NCBI GenBank assembly: GCA_028293285.1
Contig: JAQGPC010000302.1
Location: 1-40,280, forward strand
DNA from: Pedosphaera sp.
Lineage (GTDB): Bacteria; Verrucomicrobiota; Verrucomicrobiia; Limisphaerales; Pedosphaeraceae
DNA length: 40,280 nucleotides
Direction of reading: 5' to 3'
Below, one piece after another: positions 11,401-20,244 of this stretch (its first letter is position 1; each line of letters begins with the position of its first letter). The position numbers were made by a program, and so were the translations under genes. A model generated the notes under the pieces. That model was not told the origin of the DNA, did not search any database, and was given only the letters and a program-made list of their open reading frames with translations.

Positions 11401-14400
11401 ATAAGTAGGCGAGCTAAATCCAATCACGCCGTGGGCTGCCTCATTGTCAACAATCAACAAGGGAACGGATCTGCGTCCTAAAGCTGTACCCAACGGGATT
11501 TTCTCACCACCCAACAAGAAGACATCCAAAGGCTGTGGATTGAACAATTCCATAGTAACAGTGTGGTTTCCGTCAATGAGACTGTTATCTGTGATATCCA
11601 CAAAGACATCAGCGCCCGGGTTCATACGTTTTCCCTGGCCGAGAACATTAACGGTGTCAAAATTGGGACCACTAAGTCCGTCGCTGACCATCCAGGTATC
11701 TGAAGGTATGCCCCCAAAAGTCCAAGTAGACGGCCAAGTGGGATTGGCATATTGAGCGGGTTTGAATGTAAAGTTAGTGCCATAACCGGCCGCTCCCGGC
11801 CCTTCAGAGGTGAAGAGCCCAAAGGAAACTCCAGCATCCCCCAGGTTACCATTTGTGCGCGTCAAACTTACATAGAGTCGCTTGCCGTTTTCATCGATGG
11901 TATAGGAACCGTAGGTAAATTCGATATTTCCCGGACCCGGAGTGCTGCCGCCAAGGAGACGGGTCACATTCTGTCGCGGGGAAAAGGTGTCACGTTTACC
12001 ACCGCCACCAATATGCTGGAACCCACCGCCAATGATCACATTTCCATCTGGCTGCAGTGCCGACGCATAGACAAAGTTCTTCGGTTCGACATCCTGATTC
12101 GCATACACGGTAACCACACCAGCAAACTGATTGTAGGCAGTATCCATGAAGGTGGTATCCACCGCTCCAGAGGCGTAAAGTCTTGCGAAACCAATGCGTC
12201 GAGTATCATTAACTGCCGTGAAAATGCCGCCTACCATCACCGCTCCGTCTGGTTGTACAACCATGGAATAAACCGTATCGTTCGGGCCTGAACCGGCAAA
12301 AAAAGTGGGGTCAACCGAGCCATCCGCGTTCAACCGCGCAATGTTTCTATGATCAACATTATTGGCGGTGGTAAACGAACCACCAACCCAGATCTTGCCA
12401 TCCGTTTGAATGATGACGGCAAATACGGTACCATCAGTTCCCAGTCCTATTTGATTGGCAAAGCCAGTATCCAACGATCCATCAGGATTCAATCGCACTA
12501 CGCCTCTAACTGGCCCACCCGCGACCAGGAACTCTCCGCCAACCACAATCTTGCCATCCGGCTGAATTGCCACGGAATTTACCGACTTATCCAAAAGGCC
12601 TCCTGCATCAAAGGTATCATCAACAGTTCCATCTACGTTGAGCCGCGCGATGTAATTGCGATTAGTTCCATTAACCATGGTAAAGTTACCACCAATAACC
12701 ACCTTGCCGTCGGGTTGCAAAGCGAGTGTCCAGACCAATCCCTCCACTCCCAATCCGGCGTTAAAGGATGTATCCAAAGACCCATTAGGGTTTAGGCGGG
12801 CAACCGAGTATCGCGTTGTGCCGTTGAAAGAGGTAAATCCACCACCAATAGTTATCTTGCCGTTTGAATCCAGTGCCATGGAAGTAATGAACTCATCGGC
12901 GCCGGTGTTGGGGTCCGCCAGGAAGGAGGTATCGAGCGAACCATCCAGATTCATTCTCGCTATCTTATTTCGGGGAACAGTATTATAAGCCGAAAAATCT
13001 CCGGCTACCACGGTCTTGCCATCCGGCTGAACTGCAACGGCGTAAACTGTGCCATTGGCGCCGGGAGCCTGGTTTCTGGGAGGGATTGTTCCGAGACTAT
13101 TATCCGGATTGTGGTTTCTATCAACTGCTCCAGCAGGCTGGTCCTCAAAGAGAATTGTCAGAGTCGCATTACTAACCAACCCAACCACGCCACCGCTCGC
13201 AAAATTCAATTGCAACAACAAGTCCTCATTAAATTCCACGAGATTATCTTTCTGAATGGGTACTGTCACTGCTATCCCTCCTATGAAAGGAGGAAAGTTC
13301 AAGGTTCCACTAATGGGTGTAAAGTCAGCCGGTTGCCAGCTCGAAGGGAAGGAATTCGTCGGAGTTGCGTAGTCTGAGCCCGGTTCCAGCGGAAAGAAAT
13401 CATGCGAATTGGGGCCGCGCGGAGGACCCACACGATCAATATCATAATGGACGGATGCGGCACTGCTATAGTTTGTCCCAAAACGAAATACCCAAAACGT
13501 GGCGGTGCCCCTGCTCTCGCTGACTTGAAAGTGTGATCTCTCGAAGCCGAAGATTGCGTTGGTTGTGGAGCCAACGGGCCCAAATTCACCGCCGGGCAAA
13601 GAGGACATGTTCAACACGTTAACCAGTGCCTGGCCTGAAGCGGTGCTAATTATGGGTGCAACAAGATTGTTGGTATCTTCCAGAGGATCAAATGCAACTG
13701 AATCCAAGGTGATCAGTAGCATCTTATTTAGATTCCCATAAGTTGAGCCGGAGAAGCTGGGAATATTTGTAAACAAGATGGGGGCACTCATCTGGTAATC
13801 TTTGAACTCGAGTTGCCCAGAATAGGATGTGTAATCCTGACCATCAACGGCCGACGGCTCGTTCGTTTCCACGAAGGAGGTAATACAGAAAGGCTCAATA
13901 GTCACAATGGTAACAGTACTTGAGTTGGTCGTGACTGTAACAGTAGTAGGATGATCCTGGCAGGTGAAAAAGAAGTTCGTGATGGTGGCTCCGGGAATAT
14001 TAGTGGCAGTGCTGGTCACAATGCCATTATCATCAAACACGTTTGTAACAATTTGATCCTCCGCAACAGGAACGTAAGCGTACCAACCTTTCGTGTTATT
14101 TTGAAGGAAATCAATTGTCGATATATTGGTGGTGAAGGAGTTGGAATAGGTAATACCTGCAGTGGTAAGATTCGTGGTGTAAATATTGGTTCCAAAAATA
14201 TTGGTAATGTAAAAGTTGGTGTACACCGAATTCGTCACAGTAAAGTTCACCAGAACCTTGCCGGCGGTGCCGACCAGACGTGTAACCGTGGCAGAAGCCG
14301 TAACCGTAGTTGGACGCACGTCCGACCAACTGGCTAAAAATCCATCCAGCTCACTCGTGATGTACAGAGGAAATGGCGTATTATTGGGCCACGAGCTTTT

Positions 14401-14952
14401 CATGGTCTGGGCGTCGGTCGCAAAACCAAATTTGCCTCCTGAAAGGGCGCCACCCGGCGTCCAGTTCAATATTAAATTGCCGCCTACACCATCACGGTCA
14501 TCCACAGCGATCAGATAAACTGTGCCTGCGTTAACAGAAAAGAATACCTGACTGGTAAAGGCCGTGGGCGACACGTCATCATTAGCCGCAACGGGAACCA
14601 GGTTGCTGATGGTATTACCGGTATATACGGCCAGAATGGTGTCATAATCGCTGGCTTCGGTATCAAACTCCACCGTGCCAGTAAGCGGAGCGGTCCACTG
14701 ATACCAGACTGAAGCTCCACCCAAAGTGATCCCCGCATGAGCCGGTTCGCCGAGTTCCCCGGTTGCTCCTAAAGTATCATTAGTTGTTGAGCCAAAGTTT
14801 CCGTTGATGATCTGGGGACTGGCAAAATTATCATTGGCCGGCTGTGCCCATGATTTTGCACTGGCCAATCCCAAAAATACAACCATGCCTAACTTTAAAA
14901 TGACAGACCAGTTTAGTACGCTTTTAAGGCGATTTTTTTGCAACATACTCAT
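5419..14952 (-). CDS. Giant 3177-aa secreted protein: Calx-beta repeats, two delta-60 propellers, P-domain, DUF11
   Basis: The N-terminus is a signal peptide ending near SWAQP, then a PPC-like beta domain (about 36-165) and divergent Calx-beta-like sequence with one clear unit at about 480-620. Seven delta-60 (DUF5122) repeats lie at about 630-1004, each with a PDGKxxxGGxF start and an ARLNxDGSxDxxF end. Four Calx-beta units follow (about 1005-1520), then a second block of seven delta-60 repeats (about 1526-1897) and six more Calx-beta units (about 1901-2570). The C-terminal part has a P-domain-like module (about 2695-2851), two DUF11 repeats and a 70-residue terminal module with SWPTSAGSYVLE and ending FFRLRASAP. 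Calx-beta domains bind calcium and are typical of adhesins, so a large calcium-stabilised surface adhesin is likely. The 90-base gap to the upstream gene and shared direction suggest co-expression. The ligand is unknown. Confidence 0.93.
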   Translation of the reverse strand: MSMLQKNRLKSVLNWSVILKLGMVVFLGLASAKSWAQPANDNFASPQIINGNFGSTTNDTLGATGELGEPAHAGITLGGASVWYQWTAPLTGTVEFDTEASDYDTILAVYTGNTISNLVPVAANDDVSPTAFTSQVFFSVNAGTVYLIAVDDRDGVGGNLILNWTPGGALSGGKFGFATDAQTMKSSWPNNTPFPLYITSELDGFLASWSDVRPTTVTASATVTRLVGTAGKVLVNFTVTNSVYTNFYITNIFGTNIYTTNLTTAGITYSNSFTTNISTIDFLQNNTKGWYAYVPVAEDQIVTNVFDDNGIVTSTATNIPGATITNFFFTCQDHPTTVTVTTNSSTVTIVTIEPFCITSFVETNEPSAVDGQDYTSYSGQLEFKDYQMSAPILFTNIPSFSGSTYGNLNKMLLITLDSVAFDPLEDTNNLVAPIISTASGQALVNVLNMSSLPGGEFGPVGSTTNAIFGFERSHFQVSESRGTATFWVFRFGTNYSSAASVHYDIDRVGPPRGPNSHDFFPLEPGSDYATPTNSFPSSWQPADFTPISGTLNFPPFIGGIAVTVPIQKDNLVEFNEDLLLQLNFASGGVVGLVSNATLTILFEDQPAGAVDRNHNPDNSLGTIPPRNQAPGANGTVYAVAVQPDGKTVVAGDFSAYNTVPRNKIARMNLDGSLDTSFLADPNTGADEFITSMALDSNGKITIGGGFTSFNGTTRYSVARLNPNGSLDTSFNAGLGVEGLVWTLALQPDGKVVIGGNFTMVNGTNRNYIARLNVDGTVDDTFDAGGLLDKSVNSVAIQPDGKIVVGGEFLVAGGPVRGVVRLNPDGSLDTGFANQIGLGTDGTVFAVIIQTDGKIWVGGSFTTANNVDHRNIARLNADGSVDPTFFAGSGPNDTVYSMVVQPDGAVMVGGIFTAVNDTRRIGFARLYASGAVDTTFMDTAYNQFAGVVTVYANQDVEPKNFVYASALQPDGNVIIGGGFQHIGGGGKRDTFSPRQNVTRLLGGSTPGPGNIEFTYGSYTIDENGKRLYVSLTRTNGNLGDAGVSFGLFTSEGPGAAGYGTNFTFKPAQYANPTWPSTWTFGGIPSDTWMVSDGLSGPNFDTVNVLGQGKRMNPGADVFVDITDNSLIDGNHTVTMELFNPQPLDVFLLGGEKIPLGTALGRRSVPLLIVDNEAAHGVIGFSSPTYIVNEGGTNATITVTRTNGSSGLVTVRYATSNGTAIAGPANDYITTSGRLDFGPTETVKTFTIPIVDNSSNQPDHTVILKLTNVTGQGQAGLTNAVLTIIDNDFLPGRLNFSVTNFVAHEADGTAAVTVTRTGGNVGAVSIYCASSSGTAVNGRDYAAATNVLSWNAGDTSPKTFFVPLFHNQLVTSNLIVNLRLFSPVINNATNNNALGLRTNVTLTILDDDAYGSPSFSTTSFTVNENAGSAIVTVLRQGGSAESISVNYATSDIEAIAGTDYSTTSGTLNFGPGEFSKSFAVPINDDNIPNNNRRLGLTLSNPTPSGVTLGTSVAILTIVDDETFNEPSGGVDTSYNSAAGFNNTVYALTLQPDGKLLAGGDFTLANGIVRNHIARLNVDGTLDTKFSTVTGGGNGSVRCVVSQTDGRVLVGGLFTTFNGINRNYITRLNFDGSMDTGFNPGSGADNPIYAMAETFVDGTNMTRKVVVGGSFTTINGTNRFNIARLNDDGKVDSTFNPVTLNGTVYALAVYSTNDPINVGKILIAGDFTVAGTSSRSHIARLNVDGTLDNSFNPGFGANDSIRALCLQIDGKILIGGLFTSFNNTPLNRLARLNGNGSVDSNFVPGIGPNDVVTSIAIQEDQKIIVGGGFTQANGVTRNRLTRLKADGTVDPTINFGQGANDFVAALAIQLDGKILVGGGFTLFDDLNRPRLARLYGRTTSGVGTVEFTSAIYQVNENGTNAVIGIRRKGGTGDNTGNVFVQFATSNGTAISGVDYIGQTNTLTFPVGETFQTVTLPILNNLLVESNKTVNLTLVKVLPPGNAIELGGQPTAVLTILNDDSTVNFSAATYRVNKNAVNGAAVISVVRGGSAIGSASVDFSTTTNGTAIPVTDYIPTTNTIYFANGETSKIVTVPINNNGLVEGDLTVGMVLNNPSNTFLLNPVSATLTIVDNNLAPGSLMFSALGYSFTETATNAVITVVRTNGSVGQVSVHYTVNGGTATAGINYVATNGTLVFADGVTSKTFLVPLLHNPAVEGDQTVNLTLSSPTGGATITGSAMVPLTIVDMDIGLRFSTASYFVNETAGAVTISVLRVSGTNGAVSVHYATTNGTASAGLDYTAASGLLTFNNGETLKTFDIPILHNPQVEGNQTFSIKLFGASGTGQLVNPSAAVVTIIDIDSGFAFASATNSVNETRTNAIISVVRLGSTIGTASVNFATSDGTATAGLRYVGTNGVLTFLDGEASKVFTVPIINNNQVDGAQTVNLTLFNPTNNAQLLIPSNSVLTIVDDDAGFSFSSAAYSVDEGGINATITVLRSGVTNSTVSVDYATSDGTAHAGTKYFAVSGTLTFTNGEVSKTFSVPIIDESTIGGNETVILNLSNPSGSSALVNPNAAVLTIIDNDGSLIVAAGSKLVSESINPANGVIDSGETVSLLFGLRNVTGSNSTNLVATLLATNGVTPVGGTAQSYGALVTGGPSVSRQFSFTANGTNGGRVTAVFQLQDGSKNLGTASFTYTLGKFTNSFVNTNIITINDAAIATPYPSTINVSGVDGVITKLTMTVSNLNHASIADVSLLLVGPAGQKQLLMAHEGGFHTVNNVTLTFDDAAAASLSSSTPTSGTYKPTQTNAPAFPLPAPPSPYGTDLSALVGTNPNGSWSLYVLDDKGLDAGNIAKGWSLAITTTSPVAPAADLVVGLAATPIPVIVTSNLTYTITVTNAGPAAATAVLVSNTLPSGVTFVSATTSQGSVSANGGNIVYSLGILNKDGTASATLVVSPTVVGTITNTITIGALETDPNTGNNSATVVATVIAPSADLAIGLVDSPNPVTLGNNVTYSVTITNLGSATATNVIVTNILPAGLSFISASSSQGTFANASGTVTWNLGNLGSGALATVSVVAKTTAAGTITNTVSVGSGVNDPLKANNRASVKTVVDAVQLGFTHTGSTMKFSWPTSAGSYVLETTPNLIAPVTWTVVTNPPAQISGGQNTVTINASTGTGFFRLRASAP

Positions 14953-15042
14953 ATTAACCTTCTGAGATTTATACGATCAAAACCCACTTGAGCGAGGCAC
15001 CACCACACTGGCGCACGCACTGTTAAATTAAACTCGCAATCC

Positions 15043-18009
15043 TTAGGGCGATTTCGGATTGACACGCACCCGATAAAAACACGGGGCATTTGACTTGGCA
15101 CTGTCCATGACGGTAATTAAACCGTTCGACGGACCCTGAACAAAATTTGTAAGCAACTGCCAGTTTCCACTCATGGTATTGGTGGACCAATAAAGGAAAT
15201 TGGTGGAATTAGCGATAGTCGGCCAAGAAATCTTGGCAGCCAATTTGGGCTGTTTAACTATTTGGACTGATAAGGTAATGTTGTCCGGCGTAAGGAAAGG
15301 AGTCGGGTCAGCACTATTTACTATTCCATCATTGTCGGAATCAATGGAAGAGCTCATGGCCAGAGCCCGGTTGAAGCTGAAAGTATTGCCAGACGCCGTG
15401 GTGATATTGGTGGAACTAAACGGACCGGAAAAGCCCGGAATCCAACGCAACCTGCCGCCATTTGCTCCGTTCAATTTTTCAGAGATATCTATGTTGCCGA
15501 TGATTGCATCAGCAAAATAAACCACCATGTTGGTGCCAATGTTTAATGAAATGAAATCTGGATTGGAGCGATTAGTGGCATAATTTTTCAACTCCAACTG
15601 ATCGATGTAAATAGCGTTTTGAGCACCTGTGCCAATAAACGTAAACAGGCAGTCAACTCCGCCATCGAGCACCAAACGGCCAATGGCCACGTTGTTTGCA
15701 AAGCCTGCAGTCGAGGATCCTCTATCTTCACCTGCCCAGGTATTAACCACATTGGCAAGGTCCGGGGCTTTGTTCGTAATAGATGTACCAAGCAGGTCGC
15801 CCGTGGGGGGCTTTACCAACAGGTCAAACCCATCGCCAACCTGCCAGATATTGCTTGAAGCAACGCCACCATCCGTAATCGAATTTGCTATTGAAAATGT
15901 TAGTTTCCGGCCGGCTTGCATGCTGTGGTTACTTACCACCAAGCTCCCGCTGGAAACAGTGATGTCCGCAGCGACCGCACTGAATTTGCCACCTTTAAGC
16001 ACGCTCGTATCGGCTTGCAAATTGATAGGCCCCACGGTTGCCTGCACAACTCCTGGAATTGGCACGGTAATATTCGGAAGATTTGTAGTGATGTCTCCCA
16101 CACCGACATTTTCGAAGTAAGTGGCCCAAATACTTGCACCGGCCACAGCCAAAGTCCCATGGTTGACCAACGCCTGATAAGGCTCAGTGAAAGTGCCGGT
16201 GAAATAGGGCGGTTGCCGTGCGCCACCAAAAAATGTCGAGTTTAAGGTGGAGATGAGACCTGAGTTAGTGAGATACCGCAAGCGGGGAAGGCTTGCAGCC
16301 CAAACGATATCCGGACTGGTCAAATTGATTTGTCCAAATGGCGCGGAAAAGTCTGGTGCGTTTGACACCACAGTAAGACGCTCGGAGTCCAATACCATGG
16401 AACGAGTCGCATTCAAGACATCACTCACCACTAAATTAGTGCTCCGCAAAACCAAATCTTTAATCAAAGACGGCGAGGTGGGAGACAGTGCGCTCCTCAC
16501 CATCAAGACGTGATAATAGTTGGTGATACCATCAACAATATTCGTCCAGCGTTCACTGTACATGTCAATATCCCCAATCATGCGTGGCACATACGGAGCC
16601 AGCAAATTGGACACCACCATGCTGCCGTTGGTACTGCTTAGGAAGATGTCACAATTCGGCACCGAGATTTGCGCATTGGTGCTTCCCACAAAATGGTTCG
16701 TGGACTGCAGCAGTAAATAATTGGGGCCAGTTACCTGCACCCGCTCCAAATTAAGCACGTTGTCCGCCACGATCTCAATGCGTCCCGGCATGTTGGTGAT
16801 CGAAGCAGTGGGCGGATTTTGCGGCACCAATGAAGTCGTTGGAGCGACGGTTACTCCGTAAAGAGCAAAATAATTAGTGGCATTTTGGTTTATTTGTTGT
16901 GGATCATAGTTCGCATTAGCAGCAAGCAGATTCGTATATCCAAAAAAGTTTCTAGAAAAAGTATAATTAATCGGAGCAAAGGTCGGTTGACCAATCAGGT
17001 TCAACGAATTCAGCGCGACCCTTGGCAGTCCCGGACTCACAGAGAAGAAGTCTTCGAGATAAAGCGAGTTGGTAATGACCGTGGCCCTGCTTCCCAAACC
17101 GTTCGTAACGACAGCACTCCAGCGCACCACAGGTGCCACCAAACCACCGAAACTAGCAAATCGAACGTCCGGAACCACAGCGCTGTTGGTATTCTGCAAT
17201 AAGACAATATCAATTACATTGTTGGAGGGACTAAATTGGTTCTGATAGACAAAGGAAGCAAAGTTGTTAATCGTGAAACTGCCTATTTGAGCGACAGCAG
17301 AAGAGTTGGTGGCTATTTCCACAGGCGTGATGGCATTGGTTGCACCAAAGAATATACCTCTATTTTCATTTATCCCCGCCGCCCAGTAACGATCGAAAAT
17401 TCCAATGTTGGCAAATCCGCCATTAAACAATCCTCCAATAAAAATCCCGCCATTAGTAGATGAGCTTTGAAAGGCGTCAGAACCTTCTATTACAACGCTA
17501 CCCCTGGTCAGATCGACGTTTTTACCCTTCAAACTGAGCAACCCGTCCAACCCGATATTTATAACTCCAGGATTAATAATGTTGGTTGAAGAAACAAGCA
17601 CCTTGGCTCCGCCCAGAAGGAAGAAATTGTTGATCAATGTATTGGTGAAAAACGTGTTAGTTAAGGAACCAACGCTGATACTCTTGTCATTATAAAAATT
17701 TGCCGCCATGCGCCGCTGTCCGCTTGATGAGGGCGCAGTATTGAAGCGAAACCCGGTATTGCCGGTGATGACCCCTTTGTTGGTAAAATTAAGCGTATCA
17801 GACGTTTCAAAGAGGGGAATTGCAGAACTGATGTTCGTATAACTAATGTTAAAGAACCCGGTATTTACGAAGTTGGTTGCATCAATAGTAGGCGGGATGA
17901 GGGGTGGCGCGCTGAATGTGCCAGAGTTAAGATACGTAGCACTTGGCTGGGCGAAACCCTCCGTAATGAAGGACAAGCCAACGAGACATAAAAACAGCGT
18001 TCTCTTCAT
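15043..18009 (-). CDS. 988-aa secreted Asn/Thr-rich repeat protein, possible beta-helix
   Basis: The first 20 residues are a typical signal peptide (MKRTLFLCLVGL, cleavage near GFAQ). The long middle is rich in Asn, Thr, Ser and short hydrophobic strands such as LNFTNKGVITGN, a pattern common in right-handed beta-helix surface proteins, although I could not delimit regular rungs. Near the C-terminus is a calcium-binding, thrombospondin-type-3-like motif (SDNDGIVNSADPTP). The protein ends with the module also seen in two neighbours: ISWPTIANSTNFLYWS, a central NWQLLTNF and a final FYRVRVNPKSP. There is no recognisable enzyme motif. It starts 41 bases after the preceding gene and is followed 90 bases later by the giant Calx-beta gene, so it is probably part of the same exported set. 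The function is inferred only as structural or adhesive. Confidence 0.9.
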   Translation of the reverse strand: MKRTLFLCLVGLSFITEGFAQPSATYLNSGTFSAPPLIPPTIDATNFVNTGFFNISYTNISSAIPLFETSDTLNFTNKGVITGNTGFRFNTAPSSSGQRRMAANFYNDKSISVGSLTNTFFTNTLINNFFLLGGAKVLVSSTNIINPGVINIGLDGLLSLKGKNVDLTRGSVVIEGSDAFQSSSTNGGIFIGGLFNGGFANIGIFDRYWAAGINENRGIFFGATNAITPVEIATNSSAVAQIGSFTINNFASFVYQNQFSPSNNVIDIVLLQNTNSAVVPDVRFASFGGLVAPVVRWSAVVTNGLGSRATVITNSLYLEDFFSVSPGLPRVALNSLNLIGQPTFAPINYTFSRNFFGYTNLLAANANYDPQQINQNATNYFALYGVTVAPTTSLVPQNPPTASITNMPGRIEIVADNVLNLERVQVTGPNYLLLQSTNHFVGSTNAQISVPNCDIFLSSTNGSMVVSNLLAPYVPRMIGDIDMYSERWTNIVDGITNYYHVLMVRSALSPTSPSLIKDLVLRSTNLVVSDVLNATRSMVLDSERLTVVSNAPDFSAPFGQINLTSPDIVWAASLPRLRYLTNSGLISTLNSTFFGGARQPPYFTGTFTEPYQALVNHGTLAVAGASIWATYFENVGVGDITTNLPNITVPIPGVVQATVGPINLQADTSVLKGGKFSAVAADITVSSGSLVVSNHSMQAGRKLTFSIANSITDGGVASSNIWQVGDGFDLLVKPPTGDLLGTSITNKAPDLANVVNTWAGEDRGSSTAGFANNVAIGRLVLDGGVDCLFTFIGTGAQNAIYIDQLELKNYATNRSNPDFISLNIGTNMVVYFADAIIGNIDISEKLNGANGGRLRWIPGFSGPFSSTNITTASGNTFSFNRALAMSSSIDSDNDGIVNSADPTPFLTPDNITLSVQIVKQPKLAAKISWPTIANSTNFLYWSTNTMSGNWQLLTNFVQGPSNGLITVMDSAKSNAPCFYRVRVNPKSP

Positions 18010-18050
18010 AAAATATTAATAAACAAATGGCTTTGCTTCATTCAGAATCT

Positions 18051-20240
18051 TCATGGATTGATCGTAATCGCAAATTGACGATCCACCACTCTCCCGTTCA
18101 CATCGGTAACTCTGACGAAAATATCATAAATTCCCTGAGTTGTGGGAGAACCGGAGATCACACCATCGGGCGACAAGTTCAGACCTACTGGCAAGCCGTT
18201 CGAATCGGGAGATAAAGACCACGTATATGGCACCTGTCCACCGGTGGCTTCCAATTGCGCGTGATAGGCAAAGCCTACCCGACCATCAGGCAATGACGAA
18301 TTGTTAACCTGCATAAAGATTTGGTTAACCAGGTTCGTGATGCTGGTTCCAACGGGGTAAACAATCGGAGCGTTGGTTGTTCCATCAAATGATGCCCAAA
18401 TAAAGTTAAGGTCATGCGATGACTCATCCAGGTTCAGACTTCGTAACGGAGTTATAAAAAATCCGAACGAACCGGGATTGTCATAGATTGGCCCAACTTT
18501 ATCCAAAGTAAACTCCACAACGGGGTCTATGGTCCCCGGCCCCGCGCCACTGCTGCCCACATTGTTTGTATTCCAGTGGGGAATCTCCCGGCTGGTAGTA
18601 GGAATGATTATCTGTGTAGGTAAAGGTTGGACTACGATATCGGCAGCGGTAAACAAAATATCCGGTTTGTTAATCACTCGTCGGAAAGTTTGCACAAACG
18701 TTGCCCCATTGGTAACTCCGGTCAGGCGGTAGGTATTGGTTATAGGCGCAAAGAACCGCCCCAACAGGGAGTCAAAGTCCTTGCGAATGAAAGTAATTTT
18801 GTCAATACCTTGACGCAAGGTCACGGCATTGGTGCGGCATTCAATGGGATAAACAATGTAACTATGATTGGTAAAATAAGTGAGCGTATCGCGGCTAAAA
18901 CTAAGCCCATTGGGGTTGGGATTACCCGTTTGGTTCGTGGCGATAGTAAAGGAATTTGTGAGCGTTATGACGCTTGTTAGCTGATTTGCTATAATCTGAT
19001 ATCCGCACAGATTGGTAGGAACAATATAGAAGTCACCATTTACAAAGTTGGTCAGCATGGTGGTGTTGATGATATTTGTCGTAAACGATCCCGGAGCCCC
19101 AAACGCGTTTGCGGTAACGTTAGTCTGTTGGAAAGTCATGAAACCTTTGGTGTAGTATGTGTTGGTCACCACGTTTGCAAAAGTCTGTCGGAACCTAACT
19201 TGAACATTGGTGCTTCGATTGGTCTGGAGCACCAGGGTAAACGTGCCTGCCGGATAAAATGGCCCGTTGGTGAAATAAGCCACGAAATTGGTCGTAATAA
19301 CGTTGGTATAAAAATTAGTGGAGCCGGTGACTACCAGTCCGGGATATAAGGTAGCGAGCGCAACTGAATCATTGGTATACGATTGAGCCACTAATGTAGC
19401 AAGATTCGAGGTAACCAACAATTGACTCTGCTGATTGGTAAAAAGGAGAAGGCTGTCGGTAGAGGGAGCTTCCCAATTGATATTGTTTGTTCCCATTAAA
19501 TAGCGAAGGCCCCCAACGTCGTCCCGGGTTAAACCTGTGTAATAAAGTCCATAAGCGGTAAAATCATTGAAAATATTTTTGGCGCTGGCGACCGCAGTCC
19601 CTACATTCCCCAGCGGGTCGATTGAAAACGGAATCGCAAATGAATTTCCAGGAGTATTACAATTATCAAGTATTCGATAACTGAGCAAATCGCCGTTAAC
19701 ATAGCTGCTTGGCACCAAAGTGATGGGGTCAAAATTGCGTCTGATCACCGTGTAAATGAAACCCACCGTGCAATCCCCAACACGATTCCGCAAAGTCCAT
19801 GTATAGCGCTCTGGATCCGCCAGGCCCAAATGTTCTACCATCATCTCCAATACCCCTGATTTTAAATCATAAAGGTGCATTGCTGAAGCCGTCGCGTTGA
19901 ACCGTGTCGTATCCTGAGAAAACTCAGAGAGATCGCTACTGTAAGTCGAGAAGTTAGTCAGGTTGTTGAGAATGGTGAATGCCTGGTCAACCGCCAGAAC
20001 TCCATTCGACCCGAAATAATCAAGGAAACTTTGGTCGCAGGTATAATACACAATCGGAGTATTCCAGCGGAATTCATCTCCCAAGTTATGAGGGGCTTCG
20101 GAGAAATCCCCGGAATATCCGAGTTGAAGCACATGCTCGATCAACTTCGGCCCAAGAAGCGCAAAACCCATTGCAGATTGCGCCCCGACCACCAATGCCA
20201 GGACCAACACCAAACCAAATTTTTTGAATGTCGCGAACAT
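18051..20240 (-). CDS. 729-aa secreted protein with C-terminal Ig-like (He_PIG) domain
   Basis: I chose the ATG at 20240 because it opens directly onto a signal peptide (MFATFKKFGLVLVLALVVGA, cleavage near SAMG) and lies 4 bases after the stop of the upstream gene. The longer open frame to 20336 would overlap that gene and bury the signal peptide. The N-terminal half has a conserved-looking segment with LGDEFRWNTPIVYYTCD and WTLRNRVGDCTVGF, but no metalloprotease HExxH motif. The C-terminal 90 residues form a putative Ig domain with YHAQLEATGGQVPYTWSL and ISGSPTTQGIYDIFVRVTD, the typical He_PIG pattern. Such domains are found in bacterial surface proteins that bind partners or carbohydrates. 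It lacks the C-terminal module shared by three neighbours. The 4-base spacing indicates translational coupling to the FN3 gene. Confidence 0.88.
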   Translation of the reverse strand: MFATFKKFGLVLVLALVVGAQSAMGFALLGPKLIEHVLQLGYSGDFSEAPHNLGDEFRWNTPIVYYTCDQSFLDYFGSNGVLAVDQAFTILNNLTNFSTYSSDLSEFSQDTTRFNATASAMHLYDLKSGVLEMMVEHLGLADPERYTWTLRNRVGDCTVGFIYTVIRRNFDPITLVPSSYVNGDLLSYRILDNCNTPGNSFAIPFSIDPLGNVGTAVASAKNIFNDFTAYGLYYTGLTRDDVGGLRYLMGTNNINWEAPSTDSLLLFTNQQSQLLVTSNLATLVAQSYTNDSVALATLYPGLVVTGSTNFYTNVITTNFVAYFTNGPFYPAGTFTLVLQTNRSTNVQVRFRQTFANVVTNTYYTKGFMTFQQTNVTANAFGAPGSFTTNIINTTMLTNFVNGDFYIVPTNLCGYQIIANQLTSVITLTNSFTIATNQTGNPNPNGLSFSRDTLTYFTNHSYIVYPIECRTNAVTLRQGIDKITFIRKDFDSLLGRFFAPITNTYRLTGVTNGATFVQTFRRVINKPDILFTAADIVVQPLPTQIIIPTTSREIPHWNTNNVGSSGAGPGTIDPVVEFTLDKVGPIYDNPGSFGFFITPLRSLNLDESSHDLNFIWASFDGTTNAPIVYPVGTSITNLVNQIFMQVNNSSLPDGRVGFAYHAQLEATGGQVPYTWSLSPDSNGLPVGLNLSPDGVISGSPTTQGIYDIFVRVTDVNGRVVDRQFAITINP

Positions 20241-20244
20241 ATAA

